The notes: generated by a model from the sequence alone, not told the origin. A DNA stretch of 5,345 nucleotides from a bacterium (GCA_021767885.1 JAASSM010000173.1:1-5345), one strand, 5' to 3'. Shown: positions 1-5,199, counted from the stretch's first letter. Numbers and translations are program-made.

Positions 1-52
1 GCGCCGCCTCGCTGCCGGAACGCGCGCTTTGGTTCCGACCGTTCATGTTCGC

Positions 53-81
53 ATCATACCCTGCCGCGGCCGCGTTGCCTA
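53..81 (-). promoter_or_regulatory. Candidate sigma70-type promoter reading out of the left edge
   Basis: On the minus strand TAGGCA (81-76) is separated by exactly 17 nt from TATGAT (58-53). These match the -35 consensus TTGACA at 4 of 6 and the -10 consensus TATAAT at 5 of 6. Transcription would start near 46, where an ATG (46-44) opens a frame running to the window edge with no stop. That would imply a leaderless message or a start further out. The rest of 1-105 shows only a 6-bp inverted repeat (16-21 with 32-37). A chance match is possible in so short a region. Confidence 0.3.
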
Positions 82-102
82 GCGGGGATTGGTCGGTCCC
101 GC
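82..102 (-). terminator. Possible weak terminator hairpin after htrA
   Basis: Just 3' of the htrA stop codon (TAG at 108-106), positions 82-87 and 97-102 can pair as a 6-bp GC stem (one G-U pair) with a 9-nt loop. No U tract follows on the minus strand, so an intrinsic terminator is possible but not convincing. The 10-bp palindrome CGCGGCCGCG at 65-74 lies further downstream. Confidence 0.3.
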
Positions 103-105
103 AGC

Positions 106-1512
106 CTAGTCCCGCGGGATGGCCAGGAAGATGCGTCCATCGCTGGCCGGGCGGTAGACGCGCAGCAGGATGGGGCGGTCCTCGCCCTCGCCCAGCGCGT
201 CGCGGTAGGCGTCCAGGCTGGTGACCTCGCGGGTGTTGACCTCGAGGATCACGTCGCCGCGCCGCAGGCCCTCGCGGCCGGCGCGGCTGCCGGCCTCGAT
301 CTCCACCACGAGCAGGCCGTCCACGTCGTCGGGGACGTCGGCGCGGGAGCGGAGCTGGTCGGTGAGCGGGCGCACGGAGACGCCCTCGATGGCGCCCTCG
401 TCGGTGGGGCCGCCGCCGCGGCTGCTGGCCACGGTGGGCTGGTCGGGCAGCTCGGCCAGCGTGACGGTGCGCGTCATGGTGTCGTCCCCGCGCATGATCT
501 GCAGCGCGGCCTCGTGGCCGACGGGCAGCAGGGAGACCGTGTTGCGCAGCTGCGCCACCGAGTCCACCTGGCGGTCGTCCACCGCGAGGATCACGTCGCC
601 TTCCTTCAGGCCGGCCTTCTCGGCCGGGGTGTCCTCGTTCACCCGGGCCACGAGCACGCCCTGGGGGCGCGCCAGGCCGTAGTAGTCGGCGATGGCCTGG
701 TTGACGTCCTGCACCTGCACGCCCAGCCAGGCGCGGCGCACCTCGCCGTCCTCGCGCAGGGAGTCCAGGATGCGCTGGACCATGTTGGCGGGGATGGCGA
801 AGCCGATGCCCTGGGAGCCGCCGCTGCGGCTGAGGATGGCCGAGTTGATGCCCACCACCTCGCCGCGCATGTTCACCAGCGCGCCGCCGGAGTTGCCCGG
901 GTTGATGGAGGCGTCGGTCTGGATGTGGTCCTCGTAGTCCATCAGGCCGATGGACCGGCCCTTGGCCGACACGATGCCCAGCGTGACGGTCTGCCCCACG
1001 CCGAACGGGTTGCCCACGGCCATCACCCGCTCGCCCACGCGCAGGCCGTCGCTGTCGCCGAACGTCAGGAACGGCAGCTCGCGATCCGGCTCGATCTTGA
1101 TGAGCGCCACGTCGGTCTGCGGGTCGGTGCCGATGAGCTCGGCCTCGTAGCTCTCGCGGTCGTTGAACGTGACGCGGATCTCGTCGGCATCCTCCACCAC
1201 GTGGTTGTTGGTGACGATCAGCCCGTCCGCGGAGATCACCACGCCCGAGCCGAGGCTGCGCTCGCGGCGCTCGCGGTGCTCGGGGATGTCGAAGAAGCGG
1301 CGGAACATGGGGTCGTTGAAGAACGGGTTGTCGCTCCGGTCGACCACCTTGTCGGTGTTGATGTTCACCACCGCGGGCATGGTCATCTCGGCCACGTCGG
1401 CGGTATCGAGCTCCAGGAAGGGGGCGGCCGGGGCCGCCGGGGCGGTCAGGCCGACCGCCATGACGAGCAGCACCGCCATCAGCAGGCTGCGGGAATTCCC
1501 TCTCGTGATCAT
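106..1512 (-). CDS. htrA: Periplasmic HtrA/DegP-family serine protease with two PDZ domains
   Basis: This encodes a 468-residue exported serine protease/chaperone of the DegP/DegQ/MucD type, which in this family degrades or refolds misfolded periplasmic and outer-membrane proteins. Residues 1-30 form a signal peptide with a hydrophobic core at about 9-22 and a likely cleavage in the Ala/Pro-rich stretch near 27-31; there is no lipobox. The trypsin-like domain spans about 35-250. Its catalytic triad is intact: His104 in TNNHVV, Asp134 in TDVALIKI and Ser208 in NPGNSGGAL. PDZ1 covers about 261-352 and PDZ2 about 375-465, the usual length and order for the family. A longer open frame reaches 1797, but the start at 1512 is chosen because a GGAGGA Shine-Dalgarno lies just upstream and the signal peptide begins directly after it. 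The 354-nt gap and a hairpin separate it from the ferredoxin gene, so it is probably transcribed on its own. Family assignment is firm; which paralogue (DegP, DegQ, DegS-like, MucD) is not decidable here. Confidence 0.96.
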   Translation of the reverse strand: MITRGNSRSLLMAVLLVMAVGLTAPAAPAAPFLELDTADVAEMTMPAVVNINTDKVVDRSDNPFFNDPMFRRFFDIPEHRERRERSLGSGVVISADGLIVTNNHVVEDADEIRVTFNDRESYEAELIGTDPQTDVALIKIEPDRELPFLTFGDSDGLRVGERVMAVGNPFGVGQTVTLGIVSAKGRSIGLMDYEDHIQTDASINPGNSGGALVNMRGEVVGINSAILSRSGGSQGIGFAIPANMVQRILDSLREDGEVRRAWLGVQVQDVNQAIADYYGLARPQGVLVARVNEDTPAEKAGLKEGDVILAVDDRQVDSVAQLRNTVSLLPVGHEAALQIMRGDDTMTRTVTLAELPDQPTVASSRGGGPTDEGAIEGVSVRPLTDQLRSRADVPDDVDGLLVVEIEAGSRAGREGLRRGDVILEVNTREVTSLDAYRDALGEGEDRPILLRVYRPASDGRIFLAIPRD

Positions 1513-1516
1513 CGCG

Positions 1517-1522
1517 TCCTCC
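1517..1522 (-). promoter_or_regulatory. Shine-Dalgarno that fixes the htrA start
   Basis: On the minus strand GGAGGA lies 4 nt upstream of the ATG at 1512. It overlaps the alternative in-frame ATG at 1524, and the ATG at 1539 has no purine-rich site in front of it. This favours 1512 as the true start. Confidence 0.8.
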
Positions 1523-1746
1523 ATCGAAGGGTGGCTCATCCGGCGCTGGCGCCGCGGCCCGGTCCGCTCGTGGCCGGGCGGCGCCGACAGCGTCTGGCGA
1601 CCGGGATGAACCCCGGCCCCTTGAAAAAGTTTCTCATCGTTCTCGGGGTTCCGCATCCCGGCGGACAGGCCACGGCGCCGGACCCGCGCCGGCCTGGCGG
1701 TGGATTTCCCCGGCACCTCGTCTCCGCCAGGGCACCGGCAAGACGA

Positions 1747-1783
1747 CGGGCCGGTCCCCGGAGCATCGCCGGGAGCCGGCCCG
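1747..1783 (-). terminator. Long hairpin, probable terminator of the ferredoxin transcript
   Basis: Positions 1747-1761 pair with 1769-1783 over 15 positions, with one G-U pair and one mismatch, around a 7-nt loop. It lies 84 nt past the ferredoxin stop codon. On the minus strand the sequence after the stem is TCGTCTTGCC, only weakly T-rich. The stem strength and placement suggest termination; the missing clean U tract keeps the confidence moderate. Confidence 0.5.
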
Positions 1784-1824
1784 ATCCTCGCGAGCACGGC
1801 GGCGGGCAGCGCGGCGGTCCGGCT

Positions 1825-1840
1825 GGTCTCGCGCGAGACC
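1825..1840. repeat. 16-bp perfect palindrome
   Basis: GGTCTCGCGCGAGACC is its own reverse complement. As RNA it could form a 6-bp stem with a GCGC loop; as DNA it could be a dimer-binding site. It overlaps the outer end of the tandem repeat after the ferredoxin gene by 5 bp. No U tract follows on either strand. Confidence 0.6.
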
Positions 1841-1875
1841 GCGGCGCCACTCGCCAGACCGCGGCGCTACTCGCC
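1836..1875. repeat. Two tandem 20-bp repeats spanning the ferredoxin stop codon
   Basis: Positions 1836-1855 and 1856-1875 are head-to-tail copies differing only at 1848 (C) versus 1868 (T). The second copy contains the ferredoxin stop codon (TAG, 1869-1867); the corresponding triplet in the first copy reads TGG. The pattern is that of a recent local duplication. Confidence 0.9.
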
Positions 1876-2100
1876 GTCGTCGCCGATGGCCTCCACGGGG
1901 CAATCCTCCAGGGCGTCGCGGCAGGCCTGGAGCTCCTCCTCGTTCTCCGGCTGCTTCTTCACGTAGGAGAACCCCTCGTCCTCGTTGCGGTCGAAGTTCT
2001 CCGGCGCGGTCTGCCGGCAGAGGTCGCAGTCGATGCAGTTGGTATCCACGAAGAAGGCGCCGTCCACGTTGCCGGGCACCTTGTCGCTGGCATCCGCCAT
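1867..2100 (-). CDS. Small single-cluster [4Fe-4S] ferredoxin
   Basis: This encodes a 77-residue, acidic cytoplasmic electron carrier. Cysteines lie at 22, 25, 28, 60 and 67. The CxxCxxC run (22-28) and the CP motif at Cys67-Pro68 match the four cluster ligands of single-cluster bacterial ferredoxins of the Thermotoga/Pyrococcus type. In that type a further Cys after the third ligand forms a disulfide with a second Cys; here the first is Ala32 (TAPENF), while Cys60 matches the second and is left unpaired. The cluster should still form. The start at 2100 is chosen over an upstream ATG at 2169 because of an excellent AGGAGG site and because the ferredoxin fold begins right after it. The HD gene lies 126 nt upstream on the same strand, so co-transcription is possible. 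The redox partner is unknown; nothing nearby is an obvious oxidoreductase. Confidence 0.93.
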   Translation of the reverse strand: MADASDKVPGNVDGAFFVDTNCIDCDLCRQTAPENFDRNEDEGFSYVKKQPENEEELQACRDALEDCPVEAIGDDGE

Positions 2101-2106
2101 GTTGAT

Positions 2107-2112
2107 CCTCCT
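2107..2112 (-). promoter_or_regulatory. Strong Shine-Dalgarno that fixes the ferredoxin start
   Basis: AGGAGG on the minus strand, 6 nt before the ATG at 2100, is a near-ideal ribosome binding site. It rules against the in-frame ATG at 2169, whose extra 23 residues do not resemble a ferredoxin N-terminus. Confidence 0.85.
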
Positions 2113-2194
2113 CGTTCGGGCGCACTCGGCCCGCCTGGCGGCGTTCTCGACTCGGTCAGCGGCCACCAATACACCCAGACGGTCGATCGTGCCA

Positions 2195-2209
2195 GCCCGG
2201 ATCCCGGGC
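2195..2209 (-). terminator. Small GC hairpin after the HD-domain gene
   Basis: GCCCGG (2195-2200) pairs with CCGGGC (2204-2209) around an ATC loop, 17 nt past the HD gene stop codon. No U tract follows, so this is at most a weak terminator or an RNA-processing structure between the HD and ferredoxin genes. Confidence 0.25.
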
Positions 2210-2226
2210 CAGCCGCTCGCGCACCC

Positions 2227-2769
2227 CTAGAACCGGTGCTTGAACGGCAGGAAGGTCATGAAGTCCGCATGGTGGACCACGTAGGCCTCCGGACTGCGGG
2301 TGACCAGATCGCCCTCGCCGGCGTGGGCGGCGATGATGTGGCAGACCCGGTCGGGCACGCCCGCTTCCATGGCCAGGCCCACCCCCGTGAACGGGTGGCG
2401 CAGGTACTTGCCCGTCTCGCTCTTGACCGTCTGGCCGCCGGGATCGCGGTCGTACTCCAGGAGCTTGCCCACGTCGGCGAGGATGGCGCCGGCGATCACC
2501 GTGTCCAGGTCGCACTCCAGGTCGGGGGCGAGGAAGCGGTTCATCTGGCTGGCGGCGTCGCGGCTGAGGTGCACCACCAGCCGCTTGTGGGCCATGAAGC
2601 TCACCTGGCAGTCCGGCACCAGGAGGGTGAAGGGGATAGTCTCCAGATCCTGCGGCGTCAGGGGACTGCGCGCGAGGGCCAGCTCCCAGGTGCGGGCCGT
2701 GGCCTCGCGCAGGTCGGGGTCCTCGATCCATTCCAGCTCGGGCCAGAGTGCGAGCACGGCGTCGTCCAT
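2227..2769 (-). CDS. HD-domain (metal-dependent phosphohydrolase superfamily) protein lacking the HD histidine
   Basis: This encodes a 180-residue soluble protein with no signal peptide or membrane segment. The HD fold is read from the order of motifs. A first histidine is in LVVHLSRDAA (His67). The core motif is ILADVGKLLEY (97-106 region), where families usually have L-H-D-[IV]-G-K. Then come HPFTGVGLA (His125), IIAAHAGEGD (His149) and VVHHADF (His166, His167, Asp169). The HD signature is therefore Ala98-Asp99, so one metal-ligand histidine is missing; whether this is normal for its subfamily cannot be told here. HD proteins hydrolyse phosphate esters such as nucleotides or cyclic nucleotides, or act as binding proteins when degenerate; the substrate here is unknown. 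The start at 2769 has GGAGG 6 nt upstream. It is the first gene of a possible HD-ferredoxin unit and is divergent from the FN3 gene. Superfamily call is fairly firm, function is not. Confidence 0.8.
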   Translation of the reverse strand: MDDAVLALWPELEWIEDPDLREATARTWELALARSPLTPQDLETIPFTLLVPDCQVSFMAHKRLVVHLSRDAASQMNRFLAPDLECDLDTVIAGAILADVGKLLEYDRDPGGQTVKSETGKYLRHPFTGVGLAMEAGVPDRVCHIIAAHAGEGDLVTRSPEAYVVHHADFMTFLPFKHRF

Positions 2770-2783
2770 GGCGTACCTCCGGG

Positions 2784-2833
2784 GCGATCATGGGCCTGGC
2801 GATGGGCCCGGCGATCAGGGACGGGGTGATCGC
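2784..2833. repeat. Cluster of GCGATCA motifs and a 12-bp tandem repeat upstream of the HD gene
   Basis: GCGATCA occurs at 2784-2790 and 2811-2817, and its inverse TGATCGC at 2827-2833, so 2811-2817 and 2827-2833 form a perfect 7-bp inverted repeat with a 9-nt spacer. Between the first two lie head-to-tail 12-mers GGGCCTGGCGAT (2792-2803) and GGGCCCGGCGAT (2804-2815), one mismatch apart. It lies 15-64 nt upstream of the HD start codon, where an operator could sit, but this could also be simple local duplication. Confidence 0.55.
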
Positions 2834-3017
2834 GGGCGAGTCGACGAGCGGTGAATCCCCGTTCGCCTCCGGGCCCGGCGCCCCAGAGGGAAGCACGGCG
2901 ACGGCTGCCAGGCAATGGCGGACCGCTGACAGACCGGAGGGGAACCGGCACCACCGCCGGATTCTGCAATGTCAAGATCGGGGCTCCGCGAAATGCACGT
3001 GATGATCCCGAGATTCA

Positions 3018-3037
3018 CCGCCGATTCCGGACGGCGG
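3018..3037 (+). other. Stem-loop in the FN3 gene upstream region
   Basis: CCGCCG (3018-3023) pairs with CGGCGG (3032-3037) around an 8-nt loop. It is one of several short GC stems in this region and its role is unknown. Confidence 0.35.
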
Positions 3038-3130
3038 AATTCCTGGATGTTCCGCATGGTTCCCCGTGCTTCCCCGAGCCCGTACGGGCCGCACCAGGGC
3101 ACCCGCCTTGCAGCCTGGCCGGTGAACGTG

Positions 3131-3149
3131 CGCCGGGTGCAATCCGGCG
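3131..3149 (+). other. Stem-loop in the leader close to the FN3 start
   Basis: CGCCGG (3131-3136) pairs with CCGGCG (3144-3149) around the 7-nt loop GTGCAAT, 33 nt before the FN3 start codon. If transcription starts upstream, it would lie in the mRNA leader just ahead of the ribosome binding site. Confidence 0.4.
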
Positions 3150-3182
3150 AGCCCCTTCCCGACCGTCCAGGAGACGAGCCCC

Positions 3183-3545
3183 ATGACCAAGATCTGCCGA
3201 ATGTCGACCCTTCTGGGCGTCCTCGCGCTCCTCGGCGCGGCGGGCGCCGTTCCGGCCGCCGCCCAGACCGCCGTCGAGGTGACGGCCTCCTGGAACGCCC
3301 CCACCGAGGGCACCCCGGTGGAGCACTACGTCTTCCAGCTCTCCACCGACGGTGGCCCGTTCGTGACCGTGGGCTCGGTGACCACCACCAGCTACACCCT
3401 CCAGCTCGACGTGGACCACACCTATGTGGCCCGGGTGGCCGGGGTGGACGCCCAGGACCGCCAGGGTCCCTGGTCGGAAGCCTCCGATCCCTACACCCCC
3501 GACGTGGGCCCACCGGGCGCACCGGGCAAGCCGATCATCATGTAG
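3183..3545 (+). CDS. Small secreted protein with one fibronectin type III domain
   Basis: This encodes a 120-residue exported protein. Residues 1-27 are a signal peptide (positive N-terminus with Lys3 and Arg6, hydrophobic core about 9-22, likely cleavage after Ala27 in PAAAQT). The mature part, about 30-107, looks like a single fibronectin type III module: VTASWNAP at the first strand, EHYVFQLSTDGGPF in the middle, YTLQLDVDHTYVARVAGVDAQ with the conserved Leu and Tyr, then GPWSEASDPYTPD at the end. A short Pro/Gly tail (GPPGAPGKPIIM) closes it. There is no membrane anchor, lipobox or sorting signal visible, so it is probably periplasmic or released. FN3 modules mediate binding rather than catalysis; a partner cannot be named. 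It is the only complete plus-strand gene here, preceded by a long repeat-rich region and followed by a strong hairpin, so it is likely monocistronic. Confidence 0.87.
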   Translation: MTKICRMSTLLGVLALLGAAGAVPAAAQTAVEVTASWNAPTEGTPVEHYVFQLSTDGGPFVTVGSVTTTSYTLQLDVDHTYVARVAGVDAQDRQGPWSEASDPYTPDVGPPGAPGKPIIM

Positions 3546-3568
3546 CGTGACGGCTGACCGGCGGGACG

Positions 3569-3598
3569 CGGGCCCGGCGCCACGAGGCGCCGGGCCCG
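3569..3598. terminator. Perfect 13-bp hairpin between convergent genes, bidirectional terminator
   Basis: Positions 3569-3581 pair with 3586-3598 without mismatch around the loop ACGA. The hairpin sits in the 57-nt gap between the stop codons of the FN3 gene and the beta-barrel gene. It has no clear U tract on either strand, but the perfect stem and its place between two facing genes make shared termination, or mRNA 3'-end protection, the natural reading. Confidence 0.8.
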
Positions 3599-3602
3599 TC
3601 TA

Positions 3603-4367
3603 TCACGACCGTGGCAGCACGTATCCCAGCCGCACCACCACGTGGTCCCAGTCCAGCTCCCGCTCCATCAAGTCGGCGGTGAAGCGGCCGGTCCGGAAGC
3701 GGTTGATCTCGTACTGCATGGTCAGCTCGAAGTCGTTCCAGCGCAGCCCCGCTCGCAGGGAGACGGCGAGGTTGTTGGCCGCGGCCTCGTAGAAGGTCTC
3801 CTCGCCGGGGTCCTCGTCGCGGTAGCGGTTGCGCAGGACGGCGAAGCCCAGGCCCGCCAGCGGCCGCACCTGGTCCCGCGTGCCGGGCGCCACCCAGCAC
3901 ACGTCCGCACCGTAGCGCAGGACCGACGGCCGGATCTTGAACGTCTCGCCGAGGGCGTCCACGCCGTCGTGGTCGCCGAACTCCACGTACGTGAACGACG
4001 GCGCCACCGCCAGCGTGGGCAGCACGTAGAACCGCGTGCGGACGCCCAGCGCGTAGCCCAGCTCCGCCCCCATGCCGTGGTCGGTGTTGGTGAAGCCGGC
4101 GCCGAGGTCGCCCAGCGGGACGGCCACGCCGCCCTCGAGCACCACCTCCAGCCAGGGGGATCCGGCCGCGGCGGGCACGGGATCGGCGGCGCCCAGGGTC
4201 TGGGCGGACCCCGGCGTCAGGCCAGCCACGCCGGGCTGGGCCGCCGCCGGCAGGGCGACCAGGGCCGCCAGCGCAGCGGCGAGCACGGTCGTGCCGGCAG
4301 CGAGGCGCCGGCCACGGGCAGACGGGGTCCGGCAGGGGCGACGGGACGGGGCGACGGTGCGGCGCAT
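3603..4367 (-). CDS. Predicted outer-membrane beta-barrel protein
   Basis: This encodes a 254-residue exported protein. The N-terminus is a long Arg-rich stretch (1-21), a hydrophobic core at about 22-40 and a likely cleavage after Ala43 in AAAQP, followed by a Gly/Ala/Pro-rich linker to about 70. From 71 on, alternating polar/hydrophobic strands with Gly and aromatic residues fit a small outer-membrane barrel (about eight strands): WLEVVLEGGVAVPLG, GAELGYALGVRTRFYV, LAVAPSFTYVEFG, RPLAGLGFAVL, AVSLRAGLRWNDFELTMQYEINRF and VVVRLGYVL at the end. The shape resembles the OmpA/OmpX-like barrel families; no OmpA peptidoglycan-binding domain is present. The start at 4367 has AAGGA 6 nt upstream; an in-frame ATG at 4400 would add 11 residues. 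It follows the AsmA-like gene by 40 nt, so the two are probably one transcript. A transport or binding role is not visible. It ends PRS rather than in the usual terminal aromatic residue. Confidence 0.75.
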   Translation of the reverse strand: MRRTVAPSRRPCRTPSARGRRLAAGTTVLAAALAALVALPAAAQPGVAGLTPGSAQTLGAADPVPAAAGSPWLEVVLEGGVAVPLGDLGAGFTNTDHGMGAELGYALGVRTRFYVLPTLAVAPSFTYVEFGDHDGVDALGETFKIRPSVLRYGADVCWVAPGTRDQVRPLAGLGFAVLRNRYRDEDPGEETFYEAAANNLAVSLRAGLRWNDFELTMQYEINRFRTGRFTADLMERELDWDHVVVRLGYVLPRS

Positions 4368-4407
4368 GGAGGGTCCTTTCCGGGAGCGGGCCGCGGTCAT
4401 GGTACGC

Positions 4408-5199
4408 CTAGCCGCCGATCCGGTCCAGCAGCTGGCCGGCCTTCTCCTGGACCGCGTCGGGGAGCTGGTCGCCCAGGTCGCCCTCGAGCTGGTCGCGCAG
4501 CAGGTCCTGCACCTCGCTGCGCGCCACCGACTCGGCGGCCTGGCGCGCGAGCCGCGCCAGGGCCTGCCTGGCGATGGCGTCGGCGGGCGCCCCGTCCGGC
4601 GCGCCCAGGTCGGCGAGCTGGAAGCCCGGCAGGTCCACGGCGCGCGGGTCCACGCCCAGGGCCGAGGCATCGGCCTGCACGCGGCCGCCGGTGAACTCGA
4701 GGCGGTCGATGATCATGCGCGGGGCGGGACCGGACGCGGCGTCACCGGCCCCGGACTCGCCGGACGCGGGCCCGCCGCCACCCTGCTGCGCCACGTAGGC
4801 CTCGACGTTGCCCCGGATCACGTCCAGGTTCCGCGCGGCCTCCTGGTTCACCTCGTAGAGCACCTGCGGTGCAGCCACCCGGATCTGCGGCAGGCGGTAG
4901 GGCTCGCTGCGCACCGACCCGGGGTCGATCTGCACGGTGATCTCCTGCAGGGAGAACGCGTCGCGGTCGCTGAAGCCATCGGGATTGGCGACGCGCAGGT
5001 CGGTGATGGTGGCGCGGCCGGCGCCCAGGTCGATGCTCACCGCGCCCACGGACACCGCGGTGCCGGTGATCTCGGAACCGTACCGCTCGATGGCGGCGGC
5101 CACGATGCCGTCGAGGTTGTCGGCCAGCAGCCACAGCCCCACGGCCAGGACCACCACCACGGCGAGCACCACGCCGATGCCGATCTTCAGGGCCTTCAT
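4408..5199 (-). CDS. AsmA-like envelope protein (short form)
   Basis: This encodes a 263-residue protein with one N-terminal membrane segment (about 6-26) preceded by Lys residues, so most of it is expected in the periplasm anchored to the inner membrane. Residues about 27-115 match the AsmA N-terminal pattern: LDGIVAAAIERYGSEITGTAVSVG, then SIDLGAGRATITDLRVANPDGF and a following QEITVQIDP strand. A Gly/Ser/Ala-rich linker lies at about 140-160, then MIIDRLEFTGGRV resumes the beta repeat. The last 60 residues (about 201-260) look like amphipathic helices rich in Ala, Gln and Leu. AsmA family proteins are linked to outer-membrane assembly and lipid transport, but many are over 500 residues; this one has only the N-terminal part, as do other short members. 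The start at 5199 has AAGGA upstream; a frame to 5274 exists but its extra residues look non-coding. The beta-barrel gene follows by 40 nt and is a plausible functional partner. Confidence 0.85.
   Translation of the reverse strand: MKALKIGIGVVLAVVVVLAVGLWLLADNLDGIVAAAIERYGSEITGTAVSVGAVSIDLGAGRATITDLRVANPDGFSDRDAFSLQEITVQIDPGSVRSEPYRLPQIRVAAPQVLYEVNQEAARNLDVIRGNVEAYVAQQGGGGPASGESGAGDAASGPAPRMIIDRLEFTGGRVQADASALGVDPRAVDLPGFQLADLGAPDGAPADAIARQALARLARQAAESVARSEVQDLLRDQLEGDLGDQLPDAVQEKAGQLLDRIGG

Larger units (their letters stand above)
1513..1866. other. Intergenic region between the ferredoxin gene and htrA (354 nt)
   Basis: No credible gene is seen; the reading frames through it are shadow frames with low-complexity Arg/Pro/Ala composition. 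It holds, from the ferredoxin side, one copy of a tandem repeat, a 16-bp palindrome and a long hairpin (each listed separately). Nearer htrA is a short AT-rich island at about 1621-1644, unusual in this GC-rich DNA. That island is the most likely place for the htrA promoter, but no confident -35/-10 pair is recognised. A small inverted repeat, CCGGG/CCCGG, at about 1600-1616 would fall in the htrA leader. Confidence 0.5.
2770..3182. promoter_or_regulatory. 413-nt divergent intergenic region with repeats and hairpins
   Basis: This separates the HD gene (minus) from the FN3 gene (plus) and must hold promoters for one or both. No credible gene is seen; frames through it are Arg/Pro-rich shadows. 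It contains a repeat cluster near the HD gene (2784-2833), GC inverted repeats at 2945-2960, 3018-3037 and 3131-3149, a 12-bp palindrome GCCCGTACGGGC at 3078-3089, and TTCC phased at 10 bp from 3040 to 3073. A TTGACA occurs on the minus strand at 2975-2970 but has no matching -10 at 17 nt. I do not recognise a known riboswitch fold. AGGAG about 9 nt before the ATG at 3183 serves the FN3 gene. Confidence 0.5.

Noticed and set aside
1621..1650. Envelope-stress (sigmaE-type) promoter before htrA
   Set aside because: The minus strand has GAAACTT in the AT-rich island, close to a sigmaE -35, but no fitting -10 at the right spacing, so it is not called.
1513..1797. N-terminal extension of the htrA frame by 95 residues
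   Set aside because: The extension would put a signal peptide in the middle of the protein, has Arg/Pro-rich non-coding composition, and lacks a ribosome binding site, whereas 1512 has a strong one.
514..2829. Very long plus-strand open frame (771 codons) opposite htrA, the ferredoxin and the HD gene
   Set aside because: It is a shadow of the minus-strand genes: rich in His, Val, Ala and Gly with no domain, it crosses three real genes and their gaps, and GC-rich DNA rarely contains stops in this frame.
2156..2896. Minus-strand 246-codon frame overlapping the HD gene
   Set aside because: It is a different frame of the same DNA, Arg/Pro/Gly-rich without motifs; the 2227-2769 frame carries the HD motifs and a ribosome binding site.
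2947..2975. TTGACA on the minus strand as a promoter, or TTGCA as part of a sigma54 site
   Set aside because: No -10-like sequence lies 16-18 nt downstream, and there is no GG at the distance needed for a sigma54 -24 element.
3040..3182. c-di-GMP or cobalamin riboswitch before the FN3 gene
   Set aside because: I looked for the conserved core stretches of both and found no convincing match; only generic GC stems are visible.
3642..4694. Plus-strand open frame of 350 codons opposite the barrel and AsmA genes
   Set aside because: Its composition (runs of Arg, Gly, Pro, Ala) and the clear exported beta-barrel reading on the other strand mark it as a shadow.
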